The position numbers and the translations under genes were made by a program. The notes beneath the pieces are model-generated. The model saw only the letters and a list, made by a program, of their open reading frames with translations, was not told the origin of the DNA and searched no databases. Positions 16,739 to 25,275 of a stretch of DNA of 64,000 nucleotides are shown piece by piece. The first letter of the stretch is position 1, and every line of letters starts with the position of its first letter. The DNA is from Thermosinus carboxydivorans Nor1 (GTDB lineage Bacteria > Bacillota > Negativicutes > Sporomusales > Thermosinaceae): positions 35,970 through 99,969 of the forward strand of contig NZ_AAWL01000010.1 in the NCBI RefSeq assembly GCF_000169155.1, given 5' to 3'.

Positions 16739-18001
16739 ATGGGTAAGACAATGTCCGAAAAAATACTGGCCAAGGCGGCAGGTGTACCAACTGCTACGGC
16801 TGGCGATATTCTGTGGGTTAATGTGGATAAGGCTATGATGGACGACATTCTTGGTCCGCGGGTGGAAATCGCCGAAAAAATGAAAGAAATTAAAGATGAA
16901 GTATGGGACAGAGATAAAGTAGTGATTATTTCTGACCACTATACGCCGCCAGCGACCATTAAGCAGGCCGAAATCGTCAAATTTACCCGTGATTGGGCGA
17001 AAACCCATGGCGTGGCTAACTACTATGAATTCATCGGTCCTTGTCATCAGGTTATGGTAGAGTATGGCCACGTCCTACCGGGGACAGTGGTGCTGGGCAC
17101 TGATTCCCACACCTGCATGGGTGGGGCACTGGGGGCATTTGCCAGTGGTGTTGGTTCTACCGAAATGCTGGGTATTTTGTTGACCGGCAAAACATGGTTG
17201 CGCGTGCCGGAGACGATCAAAGTGGAGTGGACCGGCCGTCTTCCCGACGGCGTCATGGCCAAAGACATGTCGCTTAAAACCATCGGGACGATCGGTCACG
17301 CCGGCGCTACCTACAAAGCGGTGGAATATGTAGGTGACGCCATTACCAACCTCTGCCTGGATGAACGTATGGCCATCACCAACATGGCTGTCGAAATGGG
17401 CGCCAAAGCAGGCCTGATGGCGCCTGACACCAAGGTGGTGGAATATCTTAAGGCCCGCGGCATTACCGAAGGCTATACGTTATTTGCCAGCGACTCCGAT
17501 GCTGTTTTCTGTGCAACCTACCGCTTTGATGCCAGCGAACTTGAGCCGGTTGTCGCCTGTCCGCATGAAGTGGATAACGTCACAGAACTCAGTAATGTAA
17601 AAGGTCAGGTCATTCATCAGGCTTATATCGGTTCCTGCACCGGCGGACGTTATAACGACCTGGCAGCGGCGGCCCGTGTCCTTAAAGGGCGTAAAGTAGC
17701 CAACGGTGTGCGTCTGCTTGTATCGCCGGCGTCGCATGAAATTTGGCGACAAGCTGCTGCTGACGGAATCTTGTCGATACTTGCTGAGGCAGGGGCGATT
17801 ATCCTGGCGCCGACCTGTGGCGTGTGCGTGGGCCTGCATTCGGGTTTGCTGGCCGATGGCGAATATTGCATTTCGTCCACTAACCGTAATTTTATTGGCC
17901 GCATGGGCAGTAAAAATGCTGGCATTTACCTGGCATCGCCAATGGCGGTCGCAGCCAGTGCTATTACTGGCGTCATTACCGATCCGCGCGAATTTCTCTA
18001 G
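16739..18001 (+). CDS. Aconitase-family hydro-lyase, large subunit (LeuC-like), second set
   Basis: 420 aa. [4Fe-4S] ligands are present as GSCTGGRYND and TCGVCVG, and the active-site block reads DSHTCMGGALGAFASGVGST. It is clearly related to the large subunit at 6461-7714 but well diverged from it, so the two sets probably have different substrates. In the family, LeuCD-type enzymes hydrate citraconate to (R)-citramalate as well as isopropylmalate intermediates. Followed by a CoA-transferase and an HMG-CoA-lyase-family enzyme, hydration of a methylated C5 diacid to (R)-citramalate is the simplest reading. The start follows GGGAGGA. Confidence 0.9.
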   Translation: MGKTMSEKILAKAAGVPTATAGDILWVNVDKAMMDDILGPRVEIAEKMKEIKDEVWDRDKVVIISDHYTPPATIKQAEIVKFTRDWAKTHGVANYYEFIGPCHQVMVEYGHVLPGTVVLGTDSHTCMGGALGAFASGVGSTEMLGILLTGKTWLRVPETIKVEWTGRLPDGVMAKDMSLKTIGTIGHAGATYKAVEYVGDAITNLCLDERMAITNMAVEMGAKAGLMAPDTKVVEYLKARGITEGYTLFASDSDAVFCATYRFDASELEPVVACPHEVDNVTELSNVKGQVIHQAYIGSCTGGRYNDLAAAARVLKGRKVANGVRLLVSPASHEIWRQAAADGILSILAEAGAIILAPTCGVCVGLHSGLLADGEYCISSTNRNFIGRMGSKNAGIYLASPMAVAASAITGVITDPREFL

Positions 18002-18012
18002 GGAGGGAGCTT

Positions 18013-18501
18013 ATGAATACGATAGTACGCGGAAAAGTGCATAAATACGGTGACAACATCAACACCGATATAATTTCGCCGCCGCAATACATGGAACTCA
18101 GTATTGCCGAGGCGGCAAAATATGCCATGAGTGCCATTGACCCCGAATTTGCCAGCAAAGTACAACGCGGTGATATCCTGGTAGCAGGGGCCAACTTCGG
18201 TTCTGGTTCCAGTCGGGAAACGTCGCCGCTGACGCTTAAGTACCTCGGGGTAGGCGCCATTGTTGCGAAATTTTTTGCCCGTATCTTCTATCGTAACGCC
18301 ATTAATCTTGGCATTCCGGTTATTGAGTGCGCCGATGTCGATAAAATCCAAAACGGCGACACCATCGAGATTGAACTGGAGGCCGGCATTATTCGCAATG
18401 TTACCAGGCAGGAGACTTACTATGGCACTAAAATCCCCGCGCATATCCTGGAACTTGTTAACGTGGGCGGACTGGTGCCATATCTGAAAAAGACGATTTA
18501 G
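18013..18501 (+). CDS. Aconitase-family hydro-lyase, small subunit (LeuD-like), second set
   Basis: 162 aa. It shows YGDNINTDIISP at the N-terminus and the FGSGSSRETS loop, which contacts the substrate side chain; in the first set this loop reads FGCGSSREHA. The start codon lies 11 bases after the large subunit's stop and follows GGGAGGGAG. Together with its large subunit it forms one enzyme in the citramalate-type operon. Confidence 0.9.
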   Translation: MNTIVRGKVHKYGDNINTDIISPPQYMELSIAEAAKYAMSAIDPEFASKVQRGDILVAGANFGSGSSRETSPLTLKYLGVGAIVAKFFARIFYRNAINLGIPVIECADVDKIQNGDTIEIELEAGIIRNVTRQETYYGTKIPAHILELVNVGGLVPYLKKTI

Positions 18502-18512
18502 GAGGATTAGTC

Positions 18513-19706
18513 ATGGAATACCAAGGAGCACTTCACGGAGTACGGGTTCTCGATCTGACCAGGGTTTTGGCTGGACCCTTTTGCACCATGATGTTGGCTG
18601 ACATGGGGGCGGAAGTGATTAAGATTGAGGTACCCAAAAAAGGCGATGACAGCCGCCAGTTTGGTCCCTTTGTTAACGGCGAAAGTTCATATTATATGAA
18701 TCTCAACCGCAACAAAAAAGGCATAACCCTCAATCTTAAAGGCCGGGGCAAGGAAATTTTCCTCGAAATGGTGAAAAAGGCCGACATTGTCGTGGAGAAT
18801 TACCGGCCAGGGACGATGGAAAAACTAGGGCTTGGCTATGAAGATCTAAAAAAAGTCAACCCCCGGATCATTTATGGCTGCGTATCTGGCTTTGGCCACT
18901 ACGGACCATATAAAGACCGCCCAGGCTATGATATCATCGGTCAGGCTATGAGCGGCCTGATGAGCACCACCGGCTGGCCTGGGGGTGAACCTACCCGTAC
19001 TGGTACCGCTATGGCTGACGTCCTTGCCGGCCTGTCGGTCACAATCGGTATTTTAGCAGCTTTGCGCTATCGCGATATGACCGGCATCGGTCAGAAAGTG
19101 GATGTGGCCTTAGTTGATTCGGCCGTGGCCAGTCTGGAAATCATTAACCAGATTTACTTGGTGGAAGGCCGTATTCCGCAGCGAATTGGCAACCGTTATG
19201 AGTCCACTTATCCCTATGATTCCTTTCGGGCTAAGGACGGCAGCTTAGTTATTGGCGCCGCCAATGATAAACTATGGCAAAAGTTATGTGAACTCATGGG
19301 AGATCCTGATTTAGCTTTCCGGCCTGAGTTTGATAAAAATTATAAGCGCGTCCAGAACCACGAAGAAGTGAAAAAACTGGTTGAGGCCTGGACAATGACC
19401 AAAACGGTGGATGAAGTTGTTGATGCACTGCTTGCGGCCGGGATACCGGCAGCTCCGATCAATACCATTGACAAGGTGGTAAATGACCCGCATATCGCTG
19501 GCGCCCGTGAAATGTTCGTCGAAATCGATCATCCTAAAGCCGGCCGTATGAAGATTGCTGGTACCCACCTGAAACTGTCCGAAACCAAGCCCTGTGTCCG
19601 TACGCCTGCGCCGCTCCTCGGACAACACAACGATGAAGTGTATCGCGATCTGCTTGGCTTAACCGCTGAAGAAATAGCAGCCCTAAAAGAACAAGAAATA
19701 ATATAA
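18513..19706 (+). CDS. Class III CoA-transferase (CaiB/BaiF family)
   Basis: 397 aa. The N-terminal block VRVLDLTRVLAGPFCTMML, ADMGAEVIKIE and ENYRPGTMEKLGLGY are typical of the family. The aspartate that forms the acyl-enzyme anhydride is Asp140 in RPGYDIIGQAMSG. The family moves CoA between carboxylic acids, commonly from succinyl-CoA. Chloroflexus uses a class III succinyl-CoA:D-citramalate CoA-transferase, and the next gene here is an HMG-CoA-lyase-family enzyme, so citramalate activation is predicted. 3-Hydroxy-3-methylglutarate is the main alternative acceptor. Confidence 0.88.
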   Translation: MEYQGALHGVRVLDLTRVLAGPFCTMMLADMGAEVIKIEVPKKGDDSRQFGPFVNGESSYYMNLNRNKKGITLNLKGRGKEIFLEMVKKADIVVENYRPGTMEKLGLGYEDLKKVNPRIIYGCVSGFGHYGPYKDRPGYDIIGQAMSGLMSTTGWPGGEPTRTGTAMADVLAGLSVTIGILAALRYRDMTGIGQKVDVALVDSAVASLEIINQIYLVEGRIPQRIGNRYESTYPYDSFRAKDGSLVIGAANDKLWQKLCELMGDPDLAFRPEFDKNYKRVQNHEEVKKLVEAWTMTKTVDEVVDALLAAGIPAAPINTIDKVVNDPHIAGAREMFVEIDHPKAGRMKIAGTHLKLSETKPCVRTPAPLLGQHNDEVYRDLLGLTAEEIAALKEQEII

Positions 19707-19719
19707 GCTGGTGATAAAC

Positions 19720-20631
19720 ATGATGGAATTTCCCTCCCGCGTCGAAGTGGTGGAGGTTGGTCCCCGCGACGGCTTTCAAAATATCAAGACCTTTATTCCT
19801 ACGGCAGTGAAACTGCAAATAATTGCACAGCTGATAGCCGCCGGGGTGCGTAAGATGGAAGTTACATCTTTTGTTCATCCCAAAGCCATTCCCCAGATGG
19901 CTGACGCGGCAGAAATTGCCTCAACGGTTTGTGCCAAATACCAAGAAGCGGATTTTGTTCCTTTGGCCTTAGTGCCAAACCTGGTAGGGGCCAAGAATGC
20001 CTACCGTTGCGGTATCCGTGAAGTCGCGTATGTCATTTCGGCCAGCGAAAAACATAATTTGGCAAACATCAACCGTACCCGTGACCAGTCGTTGGTCGAA
20101 CTGGCTAGTATTACCTCGGAACTGCCGGACCTGAAGGTGCGGCTCGATGTGGCCACCGCCTTCGGTTGTCCGTTTCTGGGCCGGGTGGATGACGGCCTCG
20201 TACTCAGCCTTATCGAGGCAGGGTTACAGCGCGGTATATCCACGGTAGTACTCTGCGACACCATCGGGGTGGCTAATCCGAAGCAGGTGTATAATTTAGT
20301 GCGTGCTGTGCAGAACGCTTTTCCCAATATACCATTAGGCTTACATCTCCATGATACCCGCGGCATGGGCCTGGCCAATACGCTGGCTGGATTGGCGGCC
20401 GGCGTGACTAGCTTTGAAACATCGGTTGGCGGTCTGGGGGGCTGTCCCTTTGCGCCCGGTGCTGCCGGCAATACGGCAACCGAAGATATGGTGAACATGC
20501 TTCAGGCAATGGGGGTTGCCACTGGTATTGATCTTGACAAGTGTCTTGCGGTTGTCCAGACAGTACGCGACCATATCCAGGCTGAACTGACAGGACATAT
20601 GGGTAAAGCTTGCCGGTATGACAATTTATAA
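19720..20631 (+). CDS. HMG-CoA lyase family enzyme, predicted (R)-citramalyl-CoA lyase
   Basis: 303 aa DRE-TIM metallolyase. Seen: VGPRDGFQN (catalytic Arg/Asp), TSFVHPKAIPQMADA, HLHDTRGMG (metal His pair) and the loop GLGGCPFAPGAAGN with the family's catalytic Cys. I take ATG 19720 as start since GGTGAT precedes it; GTG 19711 is in frame. The family cleaves 3-hydroxyacyl-CoA with a tertiary alcohol: HMG-CoA to acetyl-CoA and acetoacetate, or (R)-citramalyl-CoA to acetyl-CoA and pyruvate. The neighbouring CoA-transferase and LeuCD-like hydratase favour citramalyl-CoA. No leucine-degradation genes (isovaleryl-CoA or methylcrotonyl-CoA enzymes) are near. Confidence 0.87.
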   Translation: MMEFPSRVEVVEVGPRDGFQNIKTFIPTAVKLQIIAQLIAAGVRKMEVTSFVHPKAIPQMADAAEIASTVCAKYQEADFVPLALVPNLVGAKNAYRCGIREVAYVISASEKHNLANINRTRDQSLVELASITSELPDLKVRLDVATAFGCPFLGRVDDGLVLSLIEAGLQRGISTVVLCDTIGVANPKQVYNLVRAVQNAFPNIPLGLHLHDTRGMGLANTLAGLAAGVTSFETSVGGLGGCPFAPGAAGNTATEDMVNMLQAMGVATGIDLDKCLAVVQTVRDHIQAELTGHMGKACRYDNL

Positions 20632-20640
20632 CTAAAATTT

Positions 20641-20691
20641 TAGTACAGAAATAACTCGCCGTTTCAAAACTGGCGAGTTATTTCTGTACTA
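20641..20691 (+). terminator. Perfect 20-bp palindromic terminator
   Basis: TAGTACAGAAATAACTCGCC and its exact reverse complement (20672-20691) surround an 11-base loop. The inner arm AAATAACTCGCC is the same as in the terminator at 10009. It ends the citramalate-type operon. Confidence 0.85.
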
Positions 20692-20727
20692 AGCCGGGTA
20701 TTGTCGCGGGCGTTTTTTGCCGGCCTG

Positions 20728-20756
20728 GTGACAAGCGGCGATAGTTATGATACAAT
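20728..20756 (+). promoter_or_regulatory. SigmaA promoter P1 upstream of wecA
   Basis: GTGACA (20728-20733), 17-base spacer, TACAAT (20751-20756). A transcript from here would carry a leader of about 255 bases before the glycosyltransferase gene. Confidence 0.5.
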
Positions 20757-20759
20757 GGC

Positions 20760-20850
20760 AACAGATGACGTTAACTTACCGGGCTTCTCGCGGTTAAACC
20801 GGCGGCGCTAGGCCGCGGATGAACGCGTCATGCTGTCCTTTCGGATGTAT
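20760..20850 (+). ncRNA. Possible structured leader RNA, class unknown
   Basis: The arms ACAGATGACG and CGTCATGCTGT pair with one bulge and enclose a further helix GCGGC-GCTAG-GCCGC and a CGCGG/CCGCG pair. It starts where transcription from P1 would start. I do not recognise a known riboswitch core in it. A second stem, GGCGGTTAACCGCC at 20893-20906, follows. Confidence 0.3.
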
Positions 20851-20908
20851 ATAGTTATTGGTAATGAAAATAATAATTTTTAAGAGAAATTTGGCGGTTA
20901 ACCGCCGT

Positions 20909-20938
20909 TTGACACATCTTGCTGGCGCGGAGTACAAT
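20909..20938 (+). promoter_or_regulatory. SigmaA promoter P2 upstream of wecA
   Basis: TTGACA (20909-20914), 18-base spacer, TACAAT (20933-20938). It gives a shorter leader of about 70 bases. Confidence 0.6.
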
Positions 20939-21017
20939 ATTCCTGTTTGTTGGACTTTCCTCTGCCAGTAAATGGTGCCGATGGAAATCGGGCTTTGCTA
21001 GAAACGGGGTGTTCGCA

Positions 21018-22046
21018 GTGCAGACATACGTTGTGGCTTTTACCGTAGCTTTGGCTGTGGCTTATTTTGTGACGCCGCATGTAAAGGAACTGGCAATAAA
21101 GGCAGGGGCGCTCGATGCGCCTGATGCCCGCAAAGTGCATACCCATCCCATTCCGCGTCTGGGGGGGCTGGCCATTTATCTTGGGTTTGTTCTGGCAGTG
21201 CTGGCCAGCATGCATGTTAACCGGGAAATCATGGGCCTTTTGATGGGCGGTACGGTGATTTTGGTCGTCGGGATTATCGATGACCTTAAGCAATTGCCGG
21301 CGCGGGTGAAACTACTGGGTCAGATTGTGGCCGCTATGGTACTGCTGCTGTTTAATGTGCGCATCGAATGGCTGACCAATCCCTTCGGCGATATGATTTA
21401 TCTCGATTATTTCTCTATTCCTCTCACCATTTTATGGGTGGTTGGGCTGACTAACACCGTAAACCTGATTGATGGGTTAGACGGGTTGGCGGCAGGCGTT
21501 TCGACCATTGCTTCCATCACCATCCTGCTTGTGGCGCTCCAACAGAATTTCTGGACGGTAGCGATTTTGACCGCAGCCTTGGCCGGTAGTGCGCTCGGGT
21601 TTCTCTATCATAACTTTAACCCGGCGAAAATTTTCATGGGCGACACTGGCAGCATGTTTCTTGGCTATATGCTGGCGGCCGTGTCTATTCTCGGCACGGT
21701 GAAGAGCGCAGCCACCATTGCGCTGGTTGTGCCCATTGTCGCGCTGGGACTGCCGATTATGGACACCGCTTTTGCCATTATTCGCCGATATTCTAGCGGA
21801 CAACCAATCTTTAAACCGGACAAAGGGCACTTGCACCATCGCCTCCTGGCCATGGGCCTGACCCAGCGGCAGGCGGTGCTCTTGATGTATGTGATCAGCG
21901 GCTGCCTGGGACTAAGCGCCATCGCGCTTACGGAAGTAAACAAAGTCATAGGCATGCTCATTATTGTGGTGCTGCTGGCGGTGGCGTTTTTTGGCGCGAA
22001 GAAAATCGGCGTCCTTAAAGACGTAGATTCGGTAAAAAGTCATTGA
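21018..22046 (+). CDS. Undecaprenyl-phosphate sugar-1-phosphate transferase (WecA/TagO/MraY-like)
   Basis: 342 aa polytopic enzyme of glycosyltransferase family 4. Cytoplasmic-loop motifs are in the family order: RLGGLAIYLGF, the Mg-binding VGIIDDLKQLP, NLIDGLDGLAAG, FMGDTGSMFLG and the HLHHRL histidine motif. It transfers a UDP-sugar phosphate, usually GlcNAc-1-P, to undecaprenyl phosphate and so starts an O-antigen-like or secondary-wall polymer. The start is most likely GTG at 21018 (GGGG 9-12 bases before; GTG 21009 also in frame). A UDP-GlcNAc 2-epimerase gene follows, so a ManNAc-containing glycan is likely. Confidence 0.88.
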   Translation: MQTYVVAFTVALAVAYFVTPHVKELAIKAGALDAPDARKVHTHPIPRLGGLAIYLGFVLAVLASMHVNREIMGLLMGGTVILVVGIIDDLKQLPARVKLLGQIVAAMVLLLFNVRIEWLTNPFGDMIYLDYFSIPLTILWVVGLTNTVNLIDGLDGLAAGVSTIASITILLVALQQNFWTVAILTAALAGSALGFLYHNFNPAKIFMGDTGSMFLGYMLAAVSILGTVKSAATIALVVPIVALGLPIMDTAFAIIRRYSSGQPIFKPDKGHLHHRLLAMGLTQRQAVLLMYVISGCLGLSAIALTEVNKVIGMLIIVVLLAVAFFGAKKIGVLKDVDSVKSH

Positions 22047-22057
22047 TGAACCAAAAT

Positions 22058-22085
22058 GGGCGGGCCTGTGGCCCGCCTGTTTAAT
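22058..22085 (+). terminator. Rho-independent terminator
   Basis: GGCGGGCC and GGCCCGCC with a TGT loop, followed by TGTTTAATTATT. Confidence 0.8.
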
Positions 22086-22091
22086 TATTAG

Positions 22092-22136
22092 GATGGAGTA
22101 TGAGGTATGAAGTATGAGGTATGAGGTATGAGGTAA
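22092..22136. repeat. Tandem GTATGARGTATGAGG repeat, second block
   Basis: Same degenerate heptad/octad unit as at 4821-4891 and 34609-34638, again placed between two genes just after a terminator. Confidence 0.8.
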
Positions 22137-22190
22137 GTGGAAAGCGGAAAGTACAGAGTGATAAAAAAGCGGTTTGGAGTGTGATGCAGA

Positions 22191-23366
22191 TTGTCGCCTA
22201 TTAAAGTCATGACTGTCTTTGGCACCCGGCCGGAGGCCATCAAAATGGCGCCGGTGGTGATCGAGCTTGGTAAATATCCTGAGCTTATTACGCCGGTGGT
22301 GGCAGTTACGGCTCAGCACCGGGAAATGCTTGACCAGGTGCTGCATCTTTTCCGCATTCAGCCCCATTACGATCTGGATATCATGTCTCAGGGACAGACG
22401 CTGTTTGATATTACCTGCCGGGCCATGCACGGCCTCAATGAAGTACTGATGCGCGAAAGGCCGGATATCGTTCTTGTTCATGGCGATACGACCACGACTT
22501 TTGCCGGCGCCCTGGCCGCGTTTTATCATCAGACGGCGGTAGGCCATGTGGAGGCCGGCCTCAGGACCCACCATAAATATTCACCCTTTCCGGAGGAAAT
22601 GAACCGCAAGCTGACGGGCGCGCTCACCGACCTCCACTTTGCACCGACGGCTACGGCGCGGGATAACCTGCTGGGTGAAGGAGTGGGCGCCGATGCTATT
22701 TTTGTCACGGGCAATACGGTCATCGATGCCCTTATGGCCACGGTGAACAAAGAGTACCGTTTTGCCGACGGGGCCCTGGCGGGGATAGGCGAAGGCGGCC
22801 GGCGGGTGATTTTGGTTACGACGCACCGCCGGGAAAACCTGGGAGAGCCCATGCGGCAGGTGTATCAAGCCCTGCGCGACATCGTGGCCCGCTATGACGA
22901 TGTAGAAATTGTCTTCCCGGTCCATAAAAATCCCTTGGTGCGGCAGGTGGTAAGCGCCGAACTGGGCGGTATCGAACGCGTCATCCTCATTGACCCTCTG
23001 GATTATCAGCCCTTTGCTAATCTCATCGCCCGTTCGCACATTGTTCTCACCGACTCGGGTGGCATCCAGGAGGAGGCGCCGTCGCTCGGCAAACCGGTCC
23101 TCGTGCTGAGAGACACCACCGAACGGCCCGAGGCTATTGCCGCTGGCACTGTCAAGTTAATTGGTACCGACCGCGAGCGGGTATACGCCGAGACGGAGCG
23201 TCTCTTAACCGACAGCGCCGAATATCACCGTATGGCCACCGCTTGCAACCCTTACGGCGACGGCAAGGCGGCCGGGCGGATTGTTGAGACCATTTTGTGG
23301 CGGTACGGCTTGCTAAACAGCCCTCCCCAGCAGTTTGGCTGCCCCGCGCCGACAACAGAAAAGTAA
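22191..23366 (+). CDS. wecB: UDP-N-acetylglucosamine 2-epimerase, non-hydrolysing
   Basis: 391 aa GT-B-fold enzyme that interconverts UDP-GlcNAc and UDP-ManNAc. It shows MTVFGTRPEAIKMAPV at the N-terminus, HGDTTTTFAGALAAFYH, GHVEAGLRT, THRRENLG and the UDP-binding block DSGGIQEEAPSLGKPVLVL followed by RDTTERPEA. The length matches the family. The start is TTG at 22191 with GGAGTG upstream. It probably supplies the sugar nucleotide for a surface polymer begun by the upstream WecA-like transferase. Confidence 0.93.
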   Translation: MSPIKVMTVFGTRPEAIKMAPVVIELGKYPELITPVVAVTAQHREMLDQVLHLFRIQPHYDLDIMSQGQTLFDITCRAMHGLNEVLMRERPDIVLVHGDTTTTFAGALAAFYHQTAVGHVEAGLRTHHKYSPFPEEMNRKLTGALTDLHFAPTATARDNLLGEGVGADAIFVTGNTVIDALMATVNKEYRFADGALAGIGEGGRRVILVTTHRRENLGEPMRQVYQALRDIVARYDDVEIVFPVHKNPLVRQVVSAELGGIERVILIDPLDYQPFANLIARSHIVLTDSGGIQEEAPSLGKPVLVLRDTTERPEAIAAGTVKLIGTDRERVYAETERLLTDSAEYHRMATACNPYGDGKAAGRIVETILWRYGLLNSPPQQFGCPAPTTEK

Positions 23367-23550
23367 AAAATATGGCTGCCCGCGCATTAAGGGGCGGCTA
23401 TTTGGGGAGCGGCCCAATTAACGTACAGGCTCTGCGAGGCACGCAATAACCCGCTTATTTGTCGGTTAGTTTGCAGCTGGCTTTGTCTAAAATTATGGCC
23501 TGAATAATAATAGCATTTGCATTTTCCAGAATAAGCTCTGTAAGAGGCAT

Positions 23551-23652
23551 TGCTGGCGACGGCAGGGCTGAAAGCAGAGGGGGGACTTGGAACATAGCGA
23601 ATGCGAAGTTAATTTGCCGTTCAGTTAGATAAGCTTGCTTTGAATGGGGAGG
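23551..23652 (+). mobile_element. Second partial group II intron remnant
   Basis: GCTGGCGACGGCAGGGCTGAA, GGAACATAGCGAATGCGAAG and GCCGTTCAGTTAGATAAGC align in order with the remnant at about 13399-13500 (for example GGAACATAGCGAAAGCG). Only about 100 bases remain. The GGGGAGG that serves as ribosome-binding site for the DASS transporter at 23659 lies at the 3' end of the matching region. The bases 23367-23550 before it hold no gene that I can see; a weak GC-rich hairpin at about 23372-23402 may terminate wecB. Confidence 0.55.
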
Positions 23653-23658
23653 AATTGG

Positions 23659-25065
23659 ATGTTCAGCAATCGTTTTGTAAGATTGCTTATTCCTGTAGTA
23701 CTGGCCAGTATTTTCTTTCTGGTGCCGGCACCGGTCGGCTTAAAGCCTACCGCTTGGAAACTGTTCGGTATTTTTATCGCTACTATTCTCGGGTTGATAG
23801 TGCAATCGTTGCCGGAGGCAGCATGGCTGATGGTTACCATGACTGCCGCCGCGGTCTTGGTCGTACCTTTAAAAGACTTGCTGGTGGGCTTCACCGATAG
23901 CACCGTGTGGCTCATCGTTGTCGCCATCATGATCAGCGTGGGCTTCAAAAAGTCCGGGTTAGCTCGCCGCGTTGGACTCATCTTAATTAGTAAATTTGGC
24001 AAAACGACTCTGCGGATCGGTTACATTCTCGGCTTCATGGACTTATTACTTAGTCCGAGTACGCCAACAGCCCCTGCCCGCACTGGCGGTCTTGTCTACC
24101 CGCTGGCGGAAGGAGTGTTTGAGGCCTGTGATTCCAGTCCGACGAAAAATCCGCGCCGGATTGGTTCTTATATTACCTTGCTCTTATATTTGATGAGCAT
24201 GACCACCGGCAGTTTATTTATGACGGCACTTGGTCCCAACTTGCTTAATGTGAAGCTGGCGCAGGATACATTGGGCGTCAAGATAACCTGGCCGCTCTGG
24301 ACGATGGCTGCCCTGCCGGGCTTTATCGGCTTTTTCCTGATACCCTATTTGGTATATAAAATCTATCCGCCTGAATTGACATCCTTGGCAACAGTCCGCC
24401 AATCGGCCAAGCAAGAGCTGGAAAAACTGGGCGAGGTTACGGTCAAGGAATGGCTGGCCGGCGCAATCTTTATTCTCATCCTCGGCCTGTGGGTAACAGG
24501 CAGTGTAACCAAAATCGATGCAACTCTCGTAGCCTTTGTGGGTATAGCGTTGATGTTGATTTTTGGCATCCTCGACTGGAAAGACCTGGCTGAAAGCAAG
24601 GAAACATGGGCCAGTTTAATGTGGTTCGGCGCCATTATGGGCCTGTCGACGGCATTAACGAAACTGGGCTTCTTTACTTGGCTGGCTGCCTATATTAAGA
24701 CTATCTTACCGGGCGGTCTTGGGGTATATTCTACATTAGCATTAGTCGCTTTGCTGGCGACCATTCCTCATTACTTGTTCGCTTCGCTCGTCGGTTATGT
24801 CGCTTCTTTTGCTCCGCTGGCTTACTCGGTAATTGCCGCAACTGATGTGCCGCGTTATCCAGCGGTATTTCTGGTACTCTTTCTCATGGTTGTATCCTCG
24901 ACGCTAACCCATTATGGCAACGGTGTTGGTCCCATCTTGTTTGCCAAGGGGTACAACGATAAAAAGTCGTGGTGGAGCATAGGTTTACTAGTAACCGCAC
25001 TGCATACCGTCATTTATTTGACAATTGGGCTTGTTTACTGGAAAGTTGTTGGTCTTTGGTATTAA
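23659..25065 (+). CDS. DASS-family anion transporter 3
   Basis: 468 aa with about 12 membrane spans and the family's C-terminal pattern LTHYGNGVGPILFAKGY. It differs from transporters 1 and 2 in the substrate motif: where those have TPSNTARAGG this has TPTAPARTGG, so the conserved Asn is absent and substrate range probably differs. ATG 23659 is preferred since GGGGAGGAATTGG precedes it; the ATG at 23644 lies in the intron remnant. It stands alone between terminators, with no enzymes attached. Confidence 0.88.
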   Translation: MFSNRFVRLLIPVVLASIFFLVPAPVGLKPTAWKLFGIFIATILGLIVQSLPEAAWLMVTMTAAAVLVVPLKDLLVGFTDSTVWLIVVAIMISVGFKKSGLARRVGLILISKFGKTTLRIGYILGFMDLLLSPSTPTAPARTGGLVYPLAEGVFEACDSSPTKNPRRIGSYITLLLYLMSMTTGSLFMTALGPNLLNVKLAQDTLGVKITWPLWTMAALPGFIGFFLIPYLVYKIYPPELTSLATVRQSAKQELEKLGEVTVKEWLAGAIFILILGLWVTGSVTKIDATLVAFVGIALMLIFGILDWKDLAESKETWASLMWFGAIMGLSTALTKLGFFTWLAAYIKTILPGGLGVYSTLALVALLATIPHYLFASLVGYVASFAPLAYSVIAATDVPRYPAVFLVLFLMVVSSTLTHYGNGVGPILFAKGYNDKKSWWSIGLLVTALHTVIYLTIGLVYWKVVGLWY

Positions 25066-25075
25066 GGATGCACAA

Positions 25076-25107
25076 AACCTGGCTGACTGATGTCAACCAG
25101 GTTTTTA
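25076..25107 (+). terminator. Rho-independent terminator
   Basis: AACCTGG and CCAGGTT around a 14-base loop, followed by TTTTATT. A further inverted repeat, ATGACGAA / TTCGTCAT, at 25173-25198 lies in the leader of the ATP synthase operon. Confidence 0.75.
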
Positions 25108-25275
25108 TTGCTTTTGTTAAATTTGCCCAAAATGTTTTTATCGAAAAAGAAAAGCAGGATTAATACCAATTATGACGAATAAAAATACTTCGTCATATAG
25201 GTAAATTAGGATTGTCTTAAATTACCGGATAAAGGGCATACTAACTTTCGTAATCCGCGCATGAGGTGCAAGCAG

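Noticed and set aside
19720..20631. HMG-CoA lyase in leucine or ketone-body metabolism
   Set aside because: No isovaleryl-CoA or methylcrotonyl-CoA genes nearby. The direct neighbours point to a free C5 or C6 hydroxy-diacid.
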